Made by a program: the position numbers and the translations under genes | Part shown: positions 23,641-34,918 of the stretch, in pieces | Position numbering within the stretch: position 1 is the stretch's first letter | Layout of the letters: every line of letters starts with the position of its first letter | The notes under the pieces: model-generated | The model's input: the letters and a program-made list of their open reading frames with translations, nothing else | Databases searched by the model: none | What the model was told of the DNA's origin: nothing | Origin: Humulus lupulus | Lineage: Eukaryota > Streptophyta > Magnoliopsida > Rosales > Cannabaceae | Assembly (NCBI RefSeq): GCF_963169125.1 | Contig: NC_084794.1 | Coordinates: forward strand, 115,234,358-115,298,357 | DNA: 64,000 nt | Direction of reading: 5' to 3'

Positions 23641-24914
23641 GCGGATTATGTTAATTATATGGTAGCTAAGGTTATGCCTCCTGACATGTCAAGGCAGCAA
23701 CTTAAAAAGTTTTATTCGAAAGTTAAGCATTATTATTGGATGAGCCCATTCTTTTTCTTCATTGTGATGACCAAGTGATTAGAAGATGTGTCCCAGAAGA
23801 GGAGATGAATTCCTTTCTTACTCATTGTCATACTTTGCATTATGGCGGTCATTTCAGAGGAACAAGAACAACGGCAAAAATTCTGCAATGTGGGTTTTAC
23901 TAGCCTATGTTATTTAAAGATGCTAATGTCTTTGTCAAGGGTTGTGATCGTTGTCAAAGGATCGGTAATATATCAAGAAGAGATACAATGCCAATGACTT
24001 GTATCCTCGAAGTTGAGTTGTTTGATGTGTGGGGAATAAACTTTATGGGTCTTTTCCTGTCATCTTATAATAACAAGTACATTCTACTTGCGGTGGACTA
24101 TGTTTCTCAATTGGTAGAAGCTGCAGTAACTCCTACTTGTGATGGGAAAGAGGTACTTAAATTCCTTCACAAAAATATTTTTACCCGGTTCGGTACTCCA
24201 AGAGCAATTATTAGTGACAGAGGAAGTCATTTTTGCAACAAGTCATTCACTGCTCTATGCGCTCGTTACGGAGTTCATCATTGAAAAGATTTTTTCTTCC
24301 ATCCACTTGCAAATGGTCAAGCCGAAATTTTAAACCAGGTGATTAAAAGCATCTTGAAAAAGACTGTAAATACATCAAGGAAGGATTGGTCGAAAAAGCT
24401 TGATGGTTCACTTTGGGCATATCGCACATCCTTCAAAACTCCGATCTGAATGTCACTGTATCGATTGGTGTTTGGTAAGGCATGTCATTTACTGGTGGAA
24501 CTTGAGCACAGAGCTTACTGGGCTGTGAAAAGGTTAAACATTGATCTCTTTATGGCCGGAAAAAATAGGCTTATGGAGTTGAACGAGTTCAATGAATTTC
24601 AGAATGAAGCTTATGAGAATGCGAGGATTTATAAAGACAAGTCGAAGGCCTTTCATGATAAGCGGATACTTAGGAAGGATTTTCAACCAGGAGACAAGGT
24701 GATGCTATTTAATTCTCGATTTAAGCTCTTTCCTGATAAATTGAAGTCGAGATGGTCAGGACCATATACAGTTGTTGCTTCCTTTCCATATAGAGCGGTG
24801 CAAATTCATAGCGAGAAAACAGGACACTTTAAGGTGAATGGTCAGAGATTGAAGGATTATTTAGAAGGCCTGGTAGAAAAATGCAAGTTTGTGGTCATTA
24901 TGGAACCACTCTGA
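23641..24914 (+). pseudogene. pol: Athila integrase (catalytic Asp lost)
   Basis: Zinc-binding region at about 23800-23960 (HCHTLHYGGHF-like in a shifted frame, then CDRCQRIGNISRRDTMPM). The core shows WGINFMG, where gypsy integrases have WGIDFMG, so the first DDE aspartate is Asn. The second (IISDRGSHF) and the Glu (NGQAEI) are present. Stops break the frame at about 24283 and 24447. The C-terminal block [20 protein letters not shown] and [12 protein letters not shown] is the typical gypsy integrase tail, ending at the stop 24912-24914. Confidence 0.92.
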
Positions 24915-25957
24915 ATTGGGTGTTCACAGTCCAGCTAAAAGATGTTAAAGACAGCGCTCTTAGGAGGCATTCCTATGTTTATTTTTAATTTTTAATTTTA
25001 GGTTATTTGTTTTTGTTTTTGTTTCTTTTTGTTTGGAACAATGTTTTTAGAGATTTTGTTTTAGTTGTTTGTAGTTTTATTTTGGAAAAATTGTGTTGTA
25101 ACTCATAAACCGTGAAAAACATGAAAAATTTGAATTGTAGGAGGATGCAGCGCTACAGCGCCACATTCTAAGTGCTATAGCGCTACAAGCAGAGACTTAG
25201 GGATTTTTTTTTTTTTTAAGTTGAAGCGCTATCAAAGTGGTGCTACAGCGCTTATTCTAGAGGGTTTCAGATATTTCTTTTTAGCATATAGTGCTACAAC
25301 GCTATACAAATAGTGCTACAGCGCTAGTTCCAGATTCAATGGGTGGCCAAATGTCCTAGTAGCGCTACAATGCCCTAAGCCTTCAAAAATTTTAAAAAGT
25401 AAGCATTTCGAAAAAAAATTCCCCAAACCTCATTTTCTTCTTCTCCCATTCCGTTTTCTCTTCTTCCTCTCTACTCAAACCACTCCCTACCACCCTATAT
25501 CCTCCATTAAAGAATCCTCCAATATATTCCACTATATTTCTTATTCCTCCTTTCTCTCTTCTCAGCCCTATTACCCATTAATTTATTCCTTTCCACCAAA
25601 ATCAATTTCTACATCAAATTTTTGAACCCTAAAAATAAAAAAATTCAAATTTCTTGAAGACAATTGAAATTTTCAAGGGGCTTTGGTCATTCAAGCACGT
25701 GGAAGGCAATCTCAAGGGCTAGTAAGTGTTTTCACTACTTTTTGTCTCAAGATTATATCAACATTTGGGGTGGGTACAATTTTTGCTTGTCTTTGGGTAG
25801 AAATTGGTGTTTGTTGCTGTGATCCATTGTGTTTGGGTATATTGTTCTGTGATATTGGATTTGTAGCGTGATTTAGAAGAAGGAAAGTTTATAATTTAAG
25901 GGGAGGTGCTGTCAAATTTTTTTTCTAAGATTTTGTGGTGTTGAGTGAATAGTTACT
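24915..25957 (+). other. Athila spacer between pol and env-like ORF
   Basis: About 1 kb non-coding. Contains AGCGCT or TAGCGCTACAGCGC clusters at about 25148-25372, the same motif as in this element's LTRs, then a pyrimidine-rich tract (25430-25600) that would be the leader of the env-like transcript. A CAAG/GTAAGT-like step at about 25716 could be a splice donor. No domain is seen in the short open frames here. Confidence 0.7.
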
Positions 25958-27342
25958 ATGGCTCCTAAGAGTAAAGAGGGCAAGTCTAAGGATAAAGGCA
26001 AAGGCAAAGCGTCTGCATCTCACCAAAGGGAGGACACACCAGAGCAGAAGTATGATGAAACAAGATTTATTGATTATTTGGCTCAAGAACGGTATGAGAG
26101 GTTTGGAAAAAATAATTTGATTCTTGAAAGAGAGGTGGAATTTCGAAATGAACCCTTTGATCATCCACTTTTTGAGTTGGTTAGAGCGAATCTAGCGGCT
26201 AGGAAGTGGGATAAATTTGTTACTAAACTGGAACAGGCTAATGTATCGTTGGTTTATGAATTTTATGCAAATATGAAGGCTAAGCACAATGATAAAGTAT
26301 TTGTTAGAGGCAAGCGGGTGCCTTTCACTGTTGAATCGATTATAAGGTGTTTAATGTGCCACATATCAGAGAGCAAGATGAGGAATATTCACGATTTTTT
26401 AAAGGATACATAGACTATGATGCTGTGGTTGAGAAATTATGTTTTGAGGGAGCTCCGTGGAATCCATCTGGTTCCTTGCCTAAGAGTATTTCTTCATGTC
26501 AGTTGAACATAGAGGCAAGGTTTTGGGCTTTCTTTGTGTGTGCTAGATTTATGCCAGTTAGTTATGTCTCTGACATGACTAAAGATAGAGTGCTTTTGAT
26601 GTATGCTTTGATGATGGGTATGACTGTCGACATTGGCTTGTGGATTAAGGAGAACATTGAGTACATCGAAAAAGGCCATACCACTGGAGGATTGGGCCAT
26701 GGGTCTGTGATCACTATGATGTGTTACAAAGCTAGAATGCCCGAGTTCATAACAGATATTTATCAATCACTGCAGTAGCCTTTATCTATTGCCTTAATGA
26801 AGGATTATCCCGAGCCTGTTCTTTATGTGCTGTAGACGAGAAAGAAAGGGAAGCGCCGTGCTGAACCTGAGGTGGAGGAGACTGCAGAACCATTGTTGCT
26901 GGAGGGTAGTCTTAACCCTAGAATGAGTAAGTCCATGATAGGTTGGATTATCTTGTTCAACAAAATCAATACATGGTCCAACAGCATCAGATGATGCATC
27001 AGTACATGGGACAGCGGTATGAGCATGAGGTAAACCCATGTGGCTCGTTTGAATAGTTTGGTGAGTCGTTGGTCTTTGAATGAGGCAGATCAAAACTATT
27101 TTTCTCCACCACCATAGTATCCACCTTATTCACCACAGTATCCACCACCACCGCCTCCGCTATTTGCTGGATTTCGACCACCACAGCCTCCTCCATCTAA
27201 ACCATTTGAGGGACCTTCGTCCAAGCCTCCATAACCGCCATACTGACGTGGCTGTTCAGGCAAGTCTCTTTTCTCATTCTTTTTGTACTTTAACATTGCG
27301 AACAATGTTAAATTGTAAGTTTGGGGGAGGGATTTATTTTTA
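25958..27342 (+). pseudogene. Athila env-like ORF (plant transposon domain, Pro-rich tail)
   Basis: Starts MAPKSKEGKSKDKGKGKASA (25958), a lysine-rich N-terminus. A conserved domain of the Athila third ORF follows: EVEFRNEPFDHPLFELVRA, LVYEFYANMKAKHNDKVFVR and GKRVPFTVESIIRCLM. I recognise this as the Pfam 'putative plant transposon protein' type; that is memory, not a search. A frameshift near 26350 moves to 26347-26778 (DYDAVVEKLCFEGAPW, FWAFFVCARFMPVSYVSDMT), then stops at 26776 and 26834. The tail at 27090-27240 is proline-rich (SPQYPPPPPPLFAGFRPPQP) with two stops replacing likely Gln codons. In intact relatives this is the envelope-like product of unknown function. No membrane segment is evident here. 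Confidence 0.8.
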
Positions 27343-28597
27343 GTTTTATGTTATTTTATGTGTTTTTCAATTTGGTTTGCTAGTTAGTTTGTACTGAGTC
27401 ATGTTTTAGAGTGTAAATTAAGTTGATGATAATTGTCATTTTAATATGATTGACTGTTATGTTGTATAATCCAAATGAAAATTTGATGTGCTTCTGAAAA
27501 AAAATTGTGTGCTTGGTTAGATTACTTTGTTTTTTCACTGTGATTTGTTGACATTAGAGATCTATTGCTCATAAATTGCAAATGTTATAATTGAAGTATT
27601 TTATGCATGTTGAATTTGGATTGTGGATTGAAAAAGATTGAAAAAAATTCTAGAACCTGTTTGCTTACTATTTGAGATGAAATTTGAAACAATGCACATT
27701 TAGGAAAAGGATATAGGCAAATTTTTTTGGACTGGTTGTGCCTTTCAAGCTAACCCTATTAAATTTTATCCTTAGTCAACCTTTTTGAGCTTTATAACTG
27801 TTTTCTTGTTAACACATTCTTTTGAGCCTAGCTGTGAATTTGATTACCATTTACTCTTTTGACCCACGCCATGAGCATGAAAAATATTATGTGAGGGGAG
27901 CGAATGTGTAATGGGATGTTATGTATCACGTGTTATTCAGAATATTTCTTATGATTGAGAAAAGTTAAAGAAAGAAAAGAAAAAGAAAGTGCAAAATGAC
28001 TACATTCCCAAACAGTTATCTATTGAAAAATCAAAGTTTGGGGGAGTGTAATATGAGAAAGAAAAATAAGAATGAGTTGGTTTTGCATAGTTTTCTCAAT
28101 CGTTGAAAAGAAAGAAAAAAAAAAGGGTAACAAGGGATGAGTGGTTTGAAATTGTTGGCAAAGTTTGTTTAGTTGGAATGCTTGTGGTATGATTAAGCTT
28201 AAAATGTTTCTTTATCTACCTACACCTAAGCCTTCTATTACAACCTTGGTAAAGTCCTATTGATTCTTATTTGTGCATTTGTTTATATTAATGGAGAATA
28301 GTAAGTAGCACAGGCATATGTAATACCTTGGTTATGTGGTTAGTTGGTAAGAATTTGAGGTGCATAAAGTGGTTCAATTATTTTATTTGTGAGTTATGAG
28401 TAAATGAGCTTTGGCGTTAATAAATTGCAGTGAAAGGGTGAAGTATTTTGACTGAAAATCTAGATTAATATTTTAAATAGCATGTTGCTTTCCTGAGAAT
28501 AATGTGCATAGCAGTCTTGAGTGTTGGAATTGGTTAGTTATGTCAACTTGGTTTACTTATGTTTGAGTCTAGTTAGTTTCTTTACTTGAGGGCAAGT
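27343..28597 (+). other. Athila 3' non-coding region
   Basis: About 1.25 kb AT-rich with no supportable frame. Two GTTTGGGGGAG purine runs (about 27316 and 28036) are internal polypurine-like tracts of the type often seen upstream of the true tract in Athila elements. Confidence 0.65.
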
Positions 28598-28619
28598 AAA
28601 GGATTAGTTTGGGGAAGTT
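28598..28619 (+). other. Polypurine tract of the Athila-type element
   Basis: AAAGGATTAGTTTGGGGAAG followed by TT lies directly against the TGATAAAC start of the 3' LTR and would prime plus-strand DNA. Confidence 0.75.
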
Positions 28620-29929
28620 TGATAAACGAGTTTTAGGCTCGTTTATGGTCTAGTTTTTAGGAAGGTTTTCATTAGTTTAGGGCTATTTTATTGCAGATTT
28701 ATGCTTGTTTGTTCATGTTTCAGGTTTTTGATGCTAAGATGGTGAAAAGAGTGGAATGAAGTGAAAGTGGAAGAAAATGGAGTTATTTTGGAGAAAATCG
28801 AGTCATTCGGGAGCAAGAAGTTCAAGTAATATTTCTGTTAATGGCGCTACAACGCTATCATAATGGCGCTACAGTGCTAGAAAGATGACTTCAAAGCATT
28901 TGTTTCTGTAAATAGCGCTACAACGCTTGAAAATCCTAAAGAGTAGCGCCCCATTGCTACCAAACTAGCGCTACAACACTAGTAAGAGAATTCTTGATAG
29001 AAGTTGGCTCTTTAAGTAGCGCTACAAAACCAGCGCTACAACGCTATCAACGCGGTTTTTGAAATCTTAAGTCACTTTCAAAAGGACAAAATGGTCTTTT
29101 CACTTGGGAGTATTGAAAAACTATTTAAGTGACATTAATCTATGATTTTGAGGAGGAGGTTTTAGTTTTATAAACTCTAGATTTCTTCTTCATCTTAATT
29201 CTTTAGGTTATTTTCTATGAACAATTATCTTAATTCTATTGTCATTATGTTATCTATGAGCTAAATCCTTTATCTAAGGATTAATGTAATCGCTTGAATT
29301 TCAATTTAATTTTATTATGATGTTCTATTGATACTTCTTCTTTATTCTAATCTATATGATGTTTGCTTGATGCTAGTAAATACTTGAGCACTATTTACTT
29401 GATTTAATGATTTTGATTCAAAATTCGAAAGATGAGAATTGAATATGCTCTCATCATATAGTCATAGGTTGCATATTAGGCGAGTACCTGTATGGCTTGT
29501 GTAGTAATTAGGTTTCTATGCTTAATGTCTTTTATATGTTTAAGTTTATCACAAAGATGTATAAAACATGCATATAGGCTGAGATCTTATATCTTGAAAA
29601 AGAATAGGAATCGATTTATGTTAACCTACTATTAGAATAGGAAGAAGAGATCTAGAACTAATTAGTAAAATTAATAGAATGAAAAGTTGATGAAATTAAT
29701 TGCTAGGCTTTTTGTTATTGATTTTTAATCTATTGATTAATTGTTCTGTTTACAGTTATTTAAATTGTGTTCGTAGCTTAGAATTATTCACCTTAATTTT
29801 AATCACCAAATATAAATTGAAAAGCAATTATTGGTAATTGGTTAATAGTCTCTGTGGGATGATCTCTGTTCTTACAGAATCTATTACTTGACACGACCAT
29901 GTATACTTGCGTGTAGATTTTAGTGATCA
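28620..29929 (+). repeat. 3' LTR of the Athila-type element
   Basis: TGATAAACGAG..TTTTAGTGATCA, 1310 bp, paired with 13409-14771. AGCGCT cluster at about 28840-29050, with more copies than in the 5' LTR at the start of the cluster (an extra CGCTACAACGCTATCATAAT-type unit). It lacks a 5' LTR segment near 29175. Confidence 0.95.
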
Positions 29930-29934
29930 AAGCC

Positions 29935-30125
29935 ACAAGAAAGGGAAGCATATAGAAAGGAAATACCATCTGGTAAGAGAGATTGTACACCGAGGTGATG
30001 TGACTGTTATGAAGATAGTGTCAGAACAGAACCTGGCTGACCCGTTAACCAAGACACTTCCTGGAAAGTCGTTCATGGGTCACATGCGCAATATGGGGTT
30101 AAAGGAAATTTCTCACTTGCTTTGA
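29935..30125 (+). pseudogene. pol: Copia RNase H, second part
   Basis: Continues the copia frame after the Athila insertion with HKKGKHIERKYHLVREIVHR, then DVTVMKIVSEQNLADPLTK, which carries the final RNase H Asp in LADPLTK. It ends at TGA 30123-30125. The target duplication AAGCC falls inside the Gly-Ser codons, and the frame is preserved across the insertion site. Confidence 0.93.
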
Positions 30126-30140
30126 GGGCAAGTGGGAGAT
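30126..30140 (+). other. Polypurine tract of the copia element
   Basis: GGGCAAGTGGGAGAT immediately precedes the 3' LTR, the standard plant copia tract. Confidence 0.88.
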
Positions 30141-32152
30141 TGTTAGGATTAAAGCGCTAAAAGCAGGTAAAGACGTTTTATTGGTTTTAAATAAAAGTAC
30201 AAATTTATTATATTTGAATGTTATAATTATTGTTTGAATTAATTATATAATAATATCAAGAAAATTCCTTATTCATTCATGAGAATATGATCTTGTATTA
30301 GTACGATAGAATTAAGATCATACATAATGAATAAAATAGTCAGTAACATATTAAAGCAAAGAATCTTTAATGAATGGTTGCTAGTACGGTTTGCTAAACA
30401 TACAAGATACAAGTGATTTAGATTCGAATTACTGATGTGGATAGACATCTTAGTAAAGGTGTTGTATATAATAGAGATTATATATGACAGGACTGATGAG
30501 AATTAATTATCTTTATAAACTTGCTGTTTGACGTAAAGATTTGATTATTATCATAATAGATTATCATTTGTAGATCAGTCTAAATCTTGAGTATTCATGA
30601 ACTCTTGTTTATGTTTATTGCATCTTTTGATTCACTCGTTAAGGTCTCTTAGAATAATGAGGCTAATGACTTTTGTTTTGGAGATTTAATATCATGGATG
30701 GATGAGAACATGAATTACAATATTGGAATCAATGCTTTCCTAACGGATCGAATATTGGTCCCCTTAAGGGTTGATTCTGGAACTAAATAGTTATTGAGCT
30801 CAAATCTATAATTAAATTATAGATTAATTATTCACTAGTGAGTTAATGGTACTTAAGGATCAAGAGGTAATTAGAATAGTAAAATGGTAATTTTGACCAG
30901 CTCTAATTAACAAACCAGTAATGGAGGACGGAACTACATATATTGATTATATCATTAGACTACTAGAGAAAACTCTGTAAATATAATTCTATAAATACTT
31001 AGAATGTAATTCCATATTTATAGTAGAGTAATCAAGGAATTAATAAATAATATTATTAGATTAAAGAGTTTAATTAATAATCTGGTTTATTGGAGCTTCG
31101 TATTATAGGACCATGGTCCCCAAATCACATCTGTCCTACACTGCCAATGGTAAGGATGTCAAAAGAAAGATTTGTTAAGAGAAATGACTAAATTGTAAAG
31201 GAATTAATTTTTCAGGGCAAGGAAATAATTAATTGATAATTATGGGTTATTGATTAATTGTGAATTAATTAATTATTTAACTATATAGTTTTTATTTTGA
31301 AAAACTATAGGTTAGAATTAATATTAATCTTCTTTGGATTAATATAAAGAGAGAAAATAATAAATATCTTATTTATAATATGATATTTATTTATTTAATT
31401 TAAAATTGATATTTTAAGATAATGTTAATTCAAATTAACTGATATTTATGTTGGTATAAATATATTGTCTTAAAAGTTGATTAAATAAACAAATGAGAAA
31501 ATTAGGGGAACCCTAATAGGGTTGGGCGACACACAATGTACAGTACAGTGTGTGGCGCCTCACTCATGGATTTTTATTCCTGGGATTTGAATTTTGAATT
31601 TCAAATAAATTTGTTTAATCACTTATTTAATTATTCTTTTTAAATATAATTTAAATAGATAATTGAAGGAAAGTATCTAATCAGTTTAATTTGAATTATA
31701 TTTTATTTAAATAGATTAAATATCTTTATAAACTGATGTGTTCAGAACATAATGGATAATCAGACTCTCTCTCTAAAGCGATAGTTTTCTCTAAACCTGA
31801 AAACTATTCTAAACATTCTCTTTGTCAAAACTCTGTAGATCTTATTGTTGAGTACATCTAGAGAGTCACATAAATTAACATTTTGAATCCTATGTGCCCA
31901 CACACGTCCTTGTGTGTTTGATGATTGGATTGGAAGATCAGGGTGTGAGATCTGAGAACACTGTATAGGAAGATCGTTGATTTATACAAAAAGACTCAAG
32001 GATAGTTGATAGGCTACAAGAGGTAATCTCTAATCTATTTGTATGTGATTTAATATTTATATATGTATATGATCCTGGCTGGTATTAATATTTATTAAAA
32101 TGGGTCCATATATTCCACTGCGAACATTTTATTTGATCATTAAATACCAACA
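30141..32152 (+). repeat. 3' LTR of the copia element (intact, uninterrupted)
   Basis: TGTTAGGATTA..ATACCAACA, 2012 bp, with TATA CTATAAATA at 30989-30997. It serves as the empty-site reference for the solo LTR in the 5' copy: around 31788 the text TTCTCTAAACCTG is continuous here. Transitions are scattered through the alignment with the 5' copy, showing appreciable age. Confidence 0.95.
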
Positions 32153-32551
32153 CTTATACCTCCAATAATTCCTGGTAATTCACAAAATTAGCTAAATACT
32201 CGAGTCGGGTATTAATCCTTGTTGTGACTTTTTCGCCAAATTTCTCACTAGAATTGCCTCGTGTCGAATATCTCTAATATATCCACATGATAATCTGATC
32301 CCACTCACAAATCATATATAATTACAAGTATACCCTCAGCAGGTCAAATTACGAAAATGCCTTTTTTTAATAGAAGCATGCCTATAACCACATTTAATAC
32401 ACTTAAACATGCATAAGCAGTATGATATATAACTCATATAGTTCACATATATAATCACTATTAAATCATATTAACACATAAGCATCTAGTTATGCCCTCC
32501 TAGTACAGTAATCAAGACACTAAGCCTTATTTGTAAATTTAGGATGTTACA
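32153..32551 (-). repeat. Start of the outer LTR split by copia
   Basis: Resumes the LTR of 1-1242 after the CTTAT duplication and ends ..TTTAGGATGTTACA. Read on the minus strand it begins TGTAACATCCTAAATTTACA, close to TGTAACGACCCAAATTTACT at 37278. The strings TATATCCACAT, CCTCAGC.GG and TTATGCCCTC are shared in order with 37019-37240. Confidence 0.88.
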
Positions 32552-33834
32552 GTCTTGGTTCATGATCTTGACGGTCTCTCCTTCCATTGAAACAAACAAA
32601 AAAAAATCCTTTTGATTGTTAGAGAAATAATATGTTCCATTGGAAATAATGAAAAACCAAATACAACACTAGAAAAAATATTACAATGCACAAGATGATA
32701 GATAAAATAAGTGTTACGACTCAATTGCAAAAGATACAAATAAATAGAAAAGATGATGATGTAGAGGAAGAAAGATACAACTCAAAGCATACATATTACA
32801 AGTAAATAAAAATAGTTGATGATAGATATATAGAAAATACAACTCAAAGCATATACAATATAAAAAAATAAATAAATAAACTAGAAGAAAGAAATAAGAA
32901 CAAAAGATAAGAAGAACACTAGCAATAAGAAGATCACTCTTACACTCACACCACCCTAAGTGTAAAGTAGTGGGGATCACTAACATGAACAAGGTTCAAG
33001 ACCTTTGTCCAAAAGCTTATTTCCACATATTCTCTAAGCACTAAAGGAACTCTCAAAATTGAAATATCTCTATGGAATTATCAAAGCTTTGGTGAATTTC
33101 TAGCAAAGTGCTCTAGTGGATAAAAATGGTGTGCCTTACAAGTGATCACTAGACTCCTATTTATAGAATTTTGAGACACCCTTTGAATTTTAAATTCCAC
33201 CAACTCCCTTGACTATTACCAATGTTAAATTGGGTGTTTATGGAATCAATATGAAGATTTGGGAGTTACCTAAGCTATTCAAAATGTTCAAATTGATCAA
33301 TGTGCAAAATGAGATTTGGCTTTTAACACCACAGGTTGCGGTCTGGAGTGTTTTGTCTCCTCCAAATTTCGCATTTTTTTCACAAAAATGTTCCAAACAC
33401 TTCCCAATTGATTTTGTAACCTACATACACCTAATGGAAGTTAAAATCGTATCTTCAACAACCGTATCACATTATGGCTTATGAAATCCAATTTTAGAAA
33501 TGTGTAAGTCTCAATCTACACATTATTTGAAGTGATCTTTTGAGAGTTACAAAATAGTTACTGATTTTGTAAGATTTGTAACTCTTAAACGTGTTACAAA
33601 TTTAGATATACACACTTGTCTATTTAATTTGTAACTCTCAATATTATGTTACAATATGTGACAAACATGTTTGTCACATTATTTAATCTAAACATTATAT
33701 TATATAAAATAATATAACAAACACACCAAAGAAGAAGAACACCAAGCTAACACAACATTAATAATAACAAAAAATAAATAAAAAAAGTTACTAACATCAT
33801 GGTAAAAATTCCACTAAACTCTTGAAAAACTACC
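32552..33834. other. AT-rich repeat-derived region below a minus-strand PBS
   Basis: No gene. If the primer-binding site at 33835-33852 is real, this is the internal part of a minus-strand element. I see no gag or pol motif in any frame. Around 33500-33660 there are repeated GTAACTCT..TTACAA and TTTGTAAC segments and a GACAAACATGTTTGTC palindrome at about 33660-33675. Confidence 0.4.
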
Positions 33835-33852
33835 TCCCCGGCAACGACGCCA
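33835..33852 (-). other. Primer-binding-site-like sequence (minus)
   Basis: On the minus strand this reads TGGCGTCGTTGCCGGGGA, one base from the Athila/Tat tRNA-Asp type site, followed on its upstream side by TTTTTTT and TAACGT. The text GATGGACGATCGATTCCACA at about 33905 resembles the antisense of the last 100 bp of gypsy LTRs (compare GGAACGATCTCTG at 14698 in the Athila LTR). Confidence 0.6.
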
Positions 33853-33857
33853 AAAAA

Positions 33858-34470
33858 ATTTTAACGTCCAAAATGTGACTTTCACTAGCAATAGTTGTAG
33901 CATAGATGGACGATCGATTCCACAAGAAGATAACTAAGAACAAAAAGATTAGTAGAAAAAATAAACACAAAAATGTTAAAAAAGTAATGTAAATAGATTT
34001 GGGATTTTTGTTTTAAGAATTTGATGGTAAAATAAAGCAAATAAAAATAAGTTGTAATAAAAGATTATTGAATAGAAATGTTTCAAGAATCGCTCATATG
34101 CTTTATTTAGTTATTTTATATTTTTTATTCACAAAGTTTGCACAAATGATTTAACATTGAAGTTATTTTATATTTCACAAAATGTATTTGAGTAGTTATG
34201 TTCTAATCTTAGAAGCAATATATTAATCTTATGAAAAATCTAAGAATAACATTATACTGTTAGTTCATAATGCAATAAAAGATTGAACATAAAACAAGAC
34301 ATTAATATTATTTATACTAATTTAAAATATATAGAAAAACATCGCTAATTCTATATAAATAATGAGCAAAAATAAATAAGGATAAAGAAGATGATAGAAG
34401 AACATAAATTACTTGAATGTATAAACTTTAAAATCACATATATTGAATAAAAAATATAAAGGGAAGTTTG
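33858..34470 (-). repeat. Probable LTR remnant attached to the minus-strand PBS
   Basis: Inferred only from position next to the primer-binding site. The end proximal to the site (TTAACGTCC) is plausible, but the distal end and any partner LTR are not identified. It may be a remnant of a non-autonomous gypsy element. No coding frames. Confidence 0.35.
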
Positions 34471-34471
34471 C

Positions 34472-34650
34472 GGCGAAAATCATTAAGTAGTCTGAAAAGT
34501 TGCAATTAAGTCACTAAGTAATTTTTTTGGCAGCAATAGTCAATAAGTAGGCTAAAAGGTTGCACTTAAACCATTAAATAGATTTTTTGGTGGTAAAAGT
34601 TAGTAAGTAATTTGAAATATTACACTTAAGTCACTAAGTAGTTTTTTAGT
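34472..34650. repeat. Three-copy 60-bp tandem repeat
   Basis: Units start at 34472 (CGGCGAAAATCATTAAGTAG), 34529 (GGCAGCAATAGTCAATAAGT) and 34589 (GGTGGTAAAAGTTAGTAAGT). Each continues with GTTGCA.TTAA.TCA.TAA.TA and a T run. A fourth partial copy follows. Confidence 0.8.
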
Positions 34651-34679
34651 TGCAAAAGTCATATTTTATACTAGTCAAA

Positions 34680-34918
34680 TTGTCGAAACATAACACAACC
34701 TGTCAAAATATACAAACAGGTGGTCAAAAATTTTAGATAGGTTGTTGAATTATAAGACAACATGTCGATATATATAGACAGGTGGTCGAAAATATGTAGA
34801 CAAGTTGTCAAAACTCACGACTAATTGTCAAAAATGTATAATTAAGATCCAATTACATGATAAAGTTTTGTTCTAATACTATGAAGATAATCATCATATC
34901 AGTACCTCAATAGCATAT
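34680..34918. repeat. Degenerate GTCGAAA..AGACA minisatellite (first block)
   Basis: Roughly 22-30 bp units of the form TTGTCAAAA..AGACAGGTGG, in which GTC and GAC arms alternate. The block runs up to the solo LTR insertion point at 34918. Its continuation, CTACCACC.AATC.TTGATC, lies at 37284, and full copies of the larger unit are at 42360-43010. Confidence 0.7.

Larger units (their letters stand above)
13409..29929 (+). mobile_element. Athila-type Ty3/gypsy retrotransposon with env-like ORF
   Basis: The ends are TGATAAA..ATCA with 5-bp target duplications AAGCC at 13404-13408 and 29930-29934. LTRs of 1363 and 1310 bp flank a TGGCGCC-type primer-binding site, gag, protease, RT, RNase H and integrase. 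These are followed, after about 1 kb, by an additional ORF with the plant-transposon domain typical of Athila env-like regions. It interrupts copia RNase H. The LTRs are very similar (three differences in the first 120 or so bases), so this insertion is younger than the copia, yet every ORF has stops. A solo LTR at 18260-22874 splits its RT. Confidence 0.95.
1243..32152 (+). mobile_element. Ty1/copia LTR retrotransposon, nested and degenerate
   Basis: The termini are TGTTAGGATTA and ACCAACA with identical 5-bp target duplications CTTAT at 1238-1242 and 32153-32157. Two LTRs of about 2.0 kb (net of insertions) flank a primer-binding site, gag with a zinc knuckle, protease, integrase, RT and RNase H in the copia order (INT before RT), then a polypurine tract. 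It is interrupted by three independent insertions (2929-4876, 8749-11025, 13409-29929). When those are removed, the internal region is an ordinary copia body. Many in-frame stops, a replaced protease active-site glycine and frameshifts show it is inactive. It inserted into the LTR represented by 1-1242 and 32153-32551. Confidence 0.95.

Noticed and set aside
33209..33484. 91-codon plus-strand ORF as a host gene
   Set aside because: No homology I recognise, no intron or promoter signals, and surrounded by repeat DNA.
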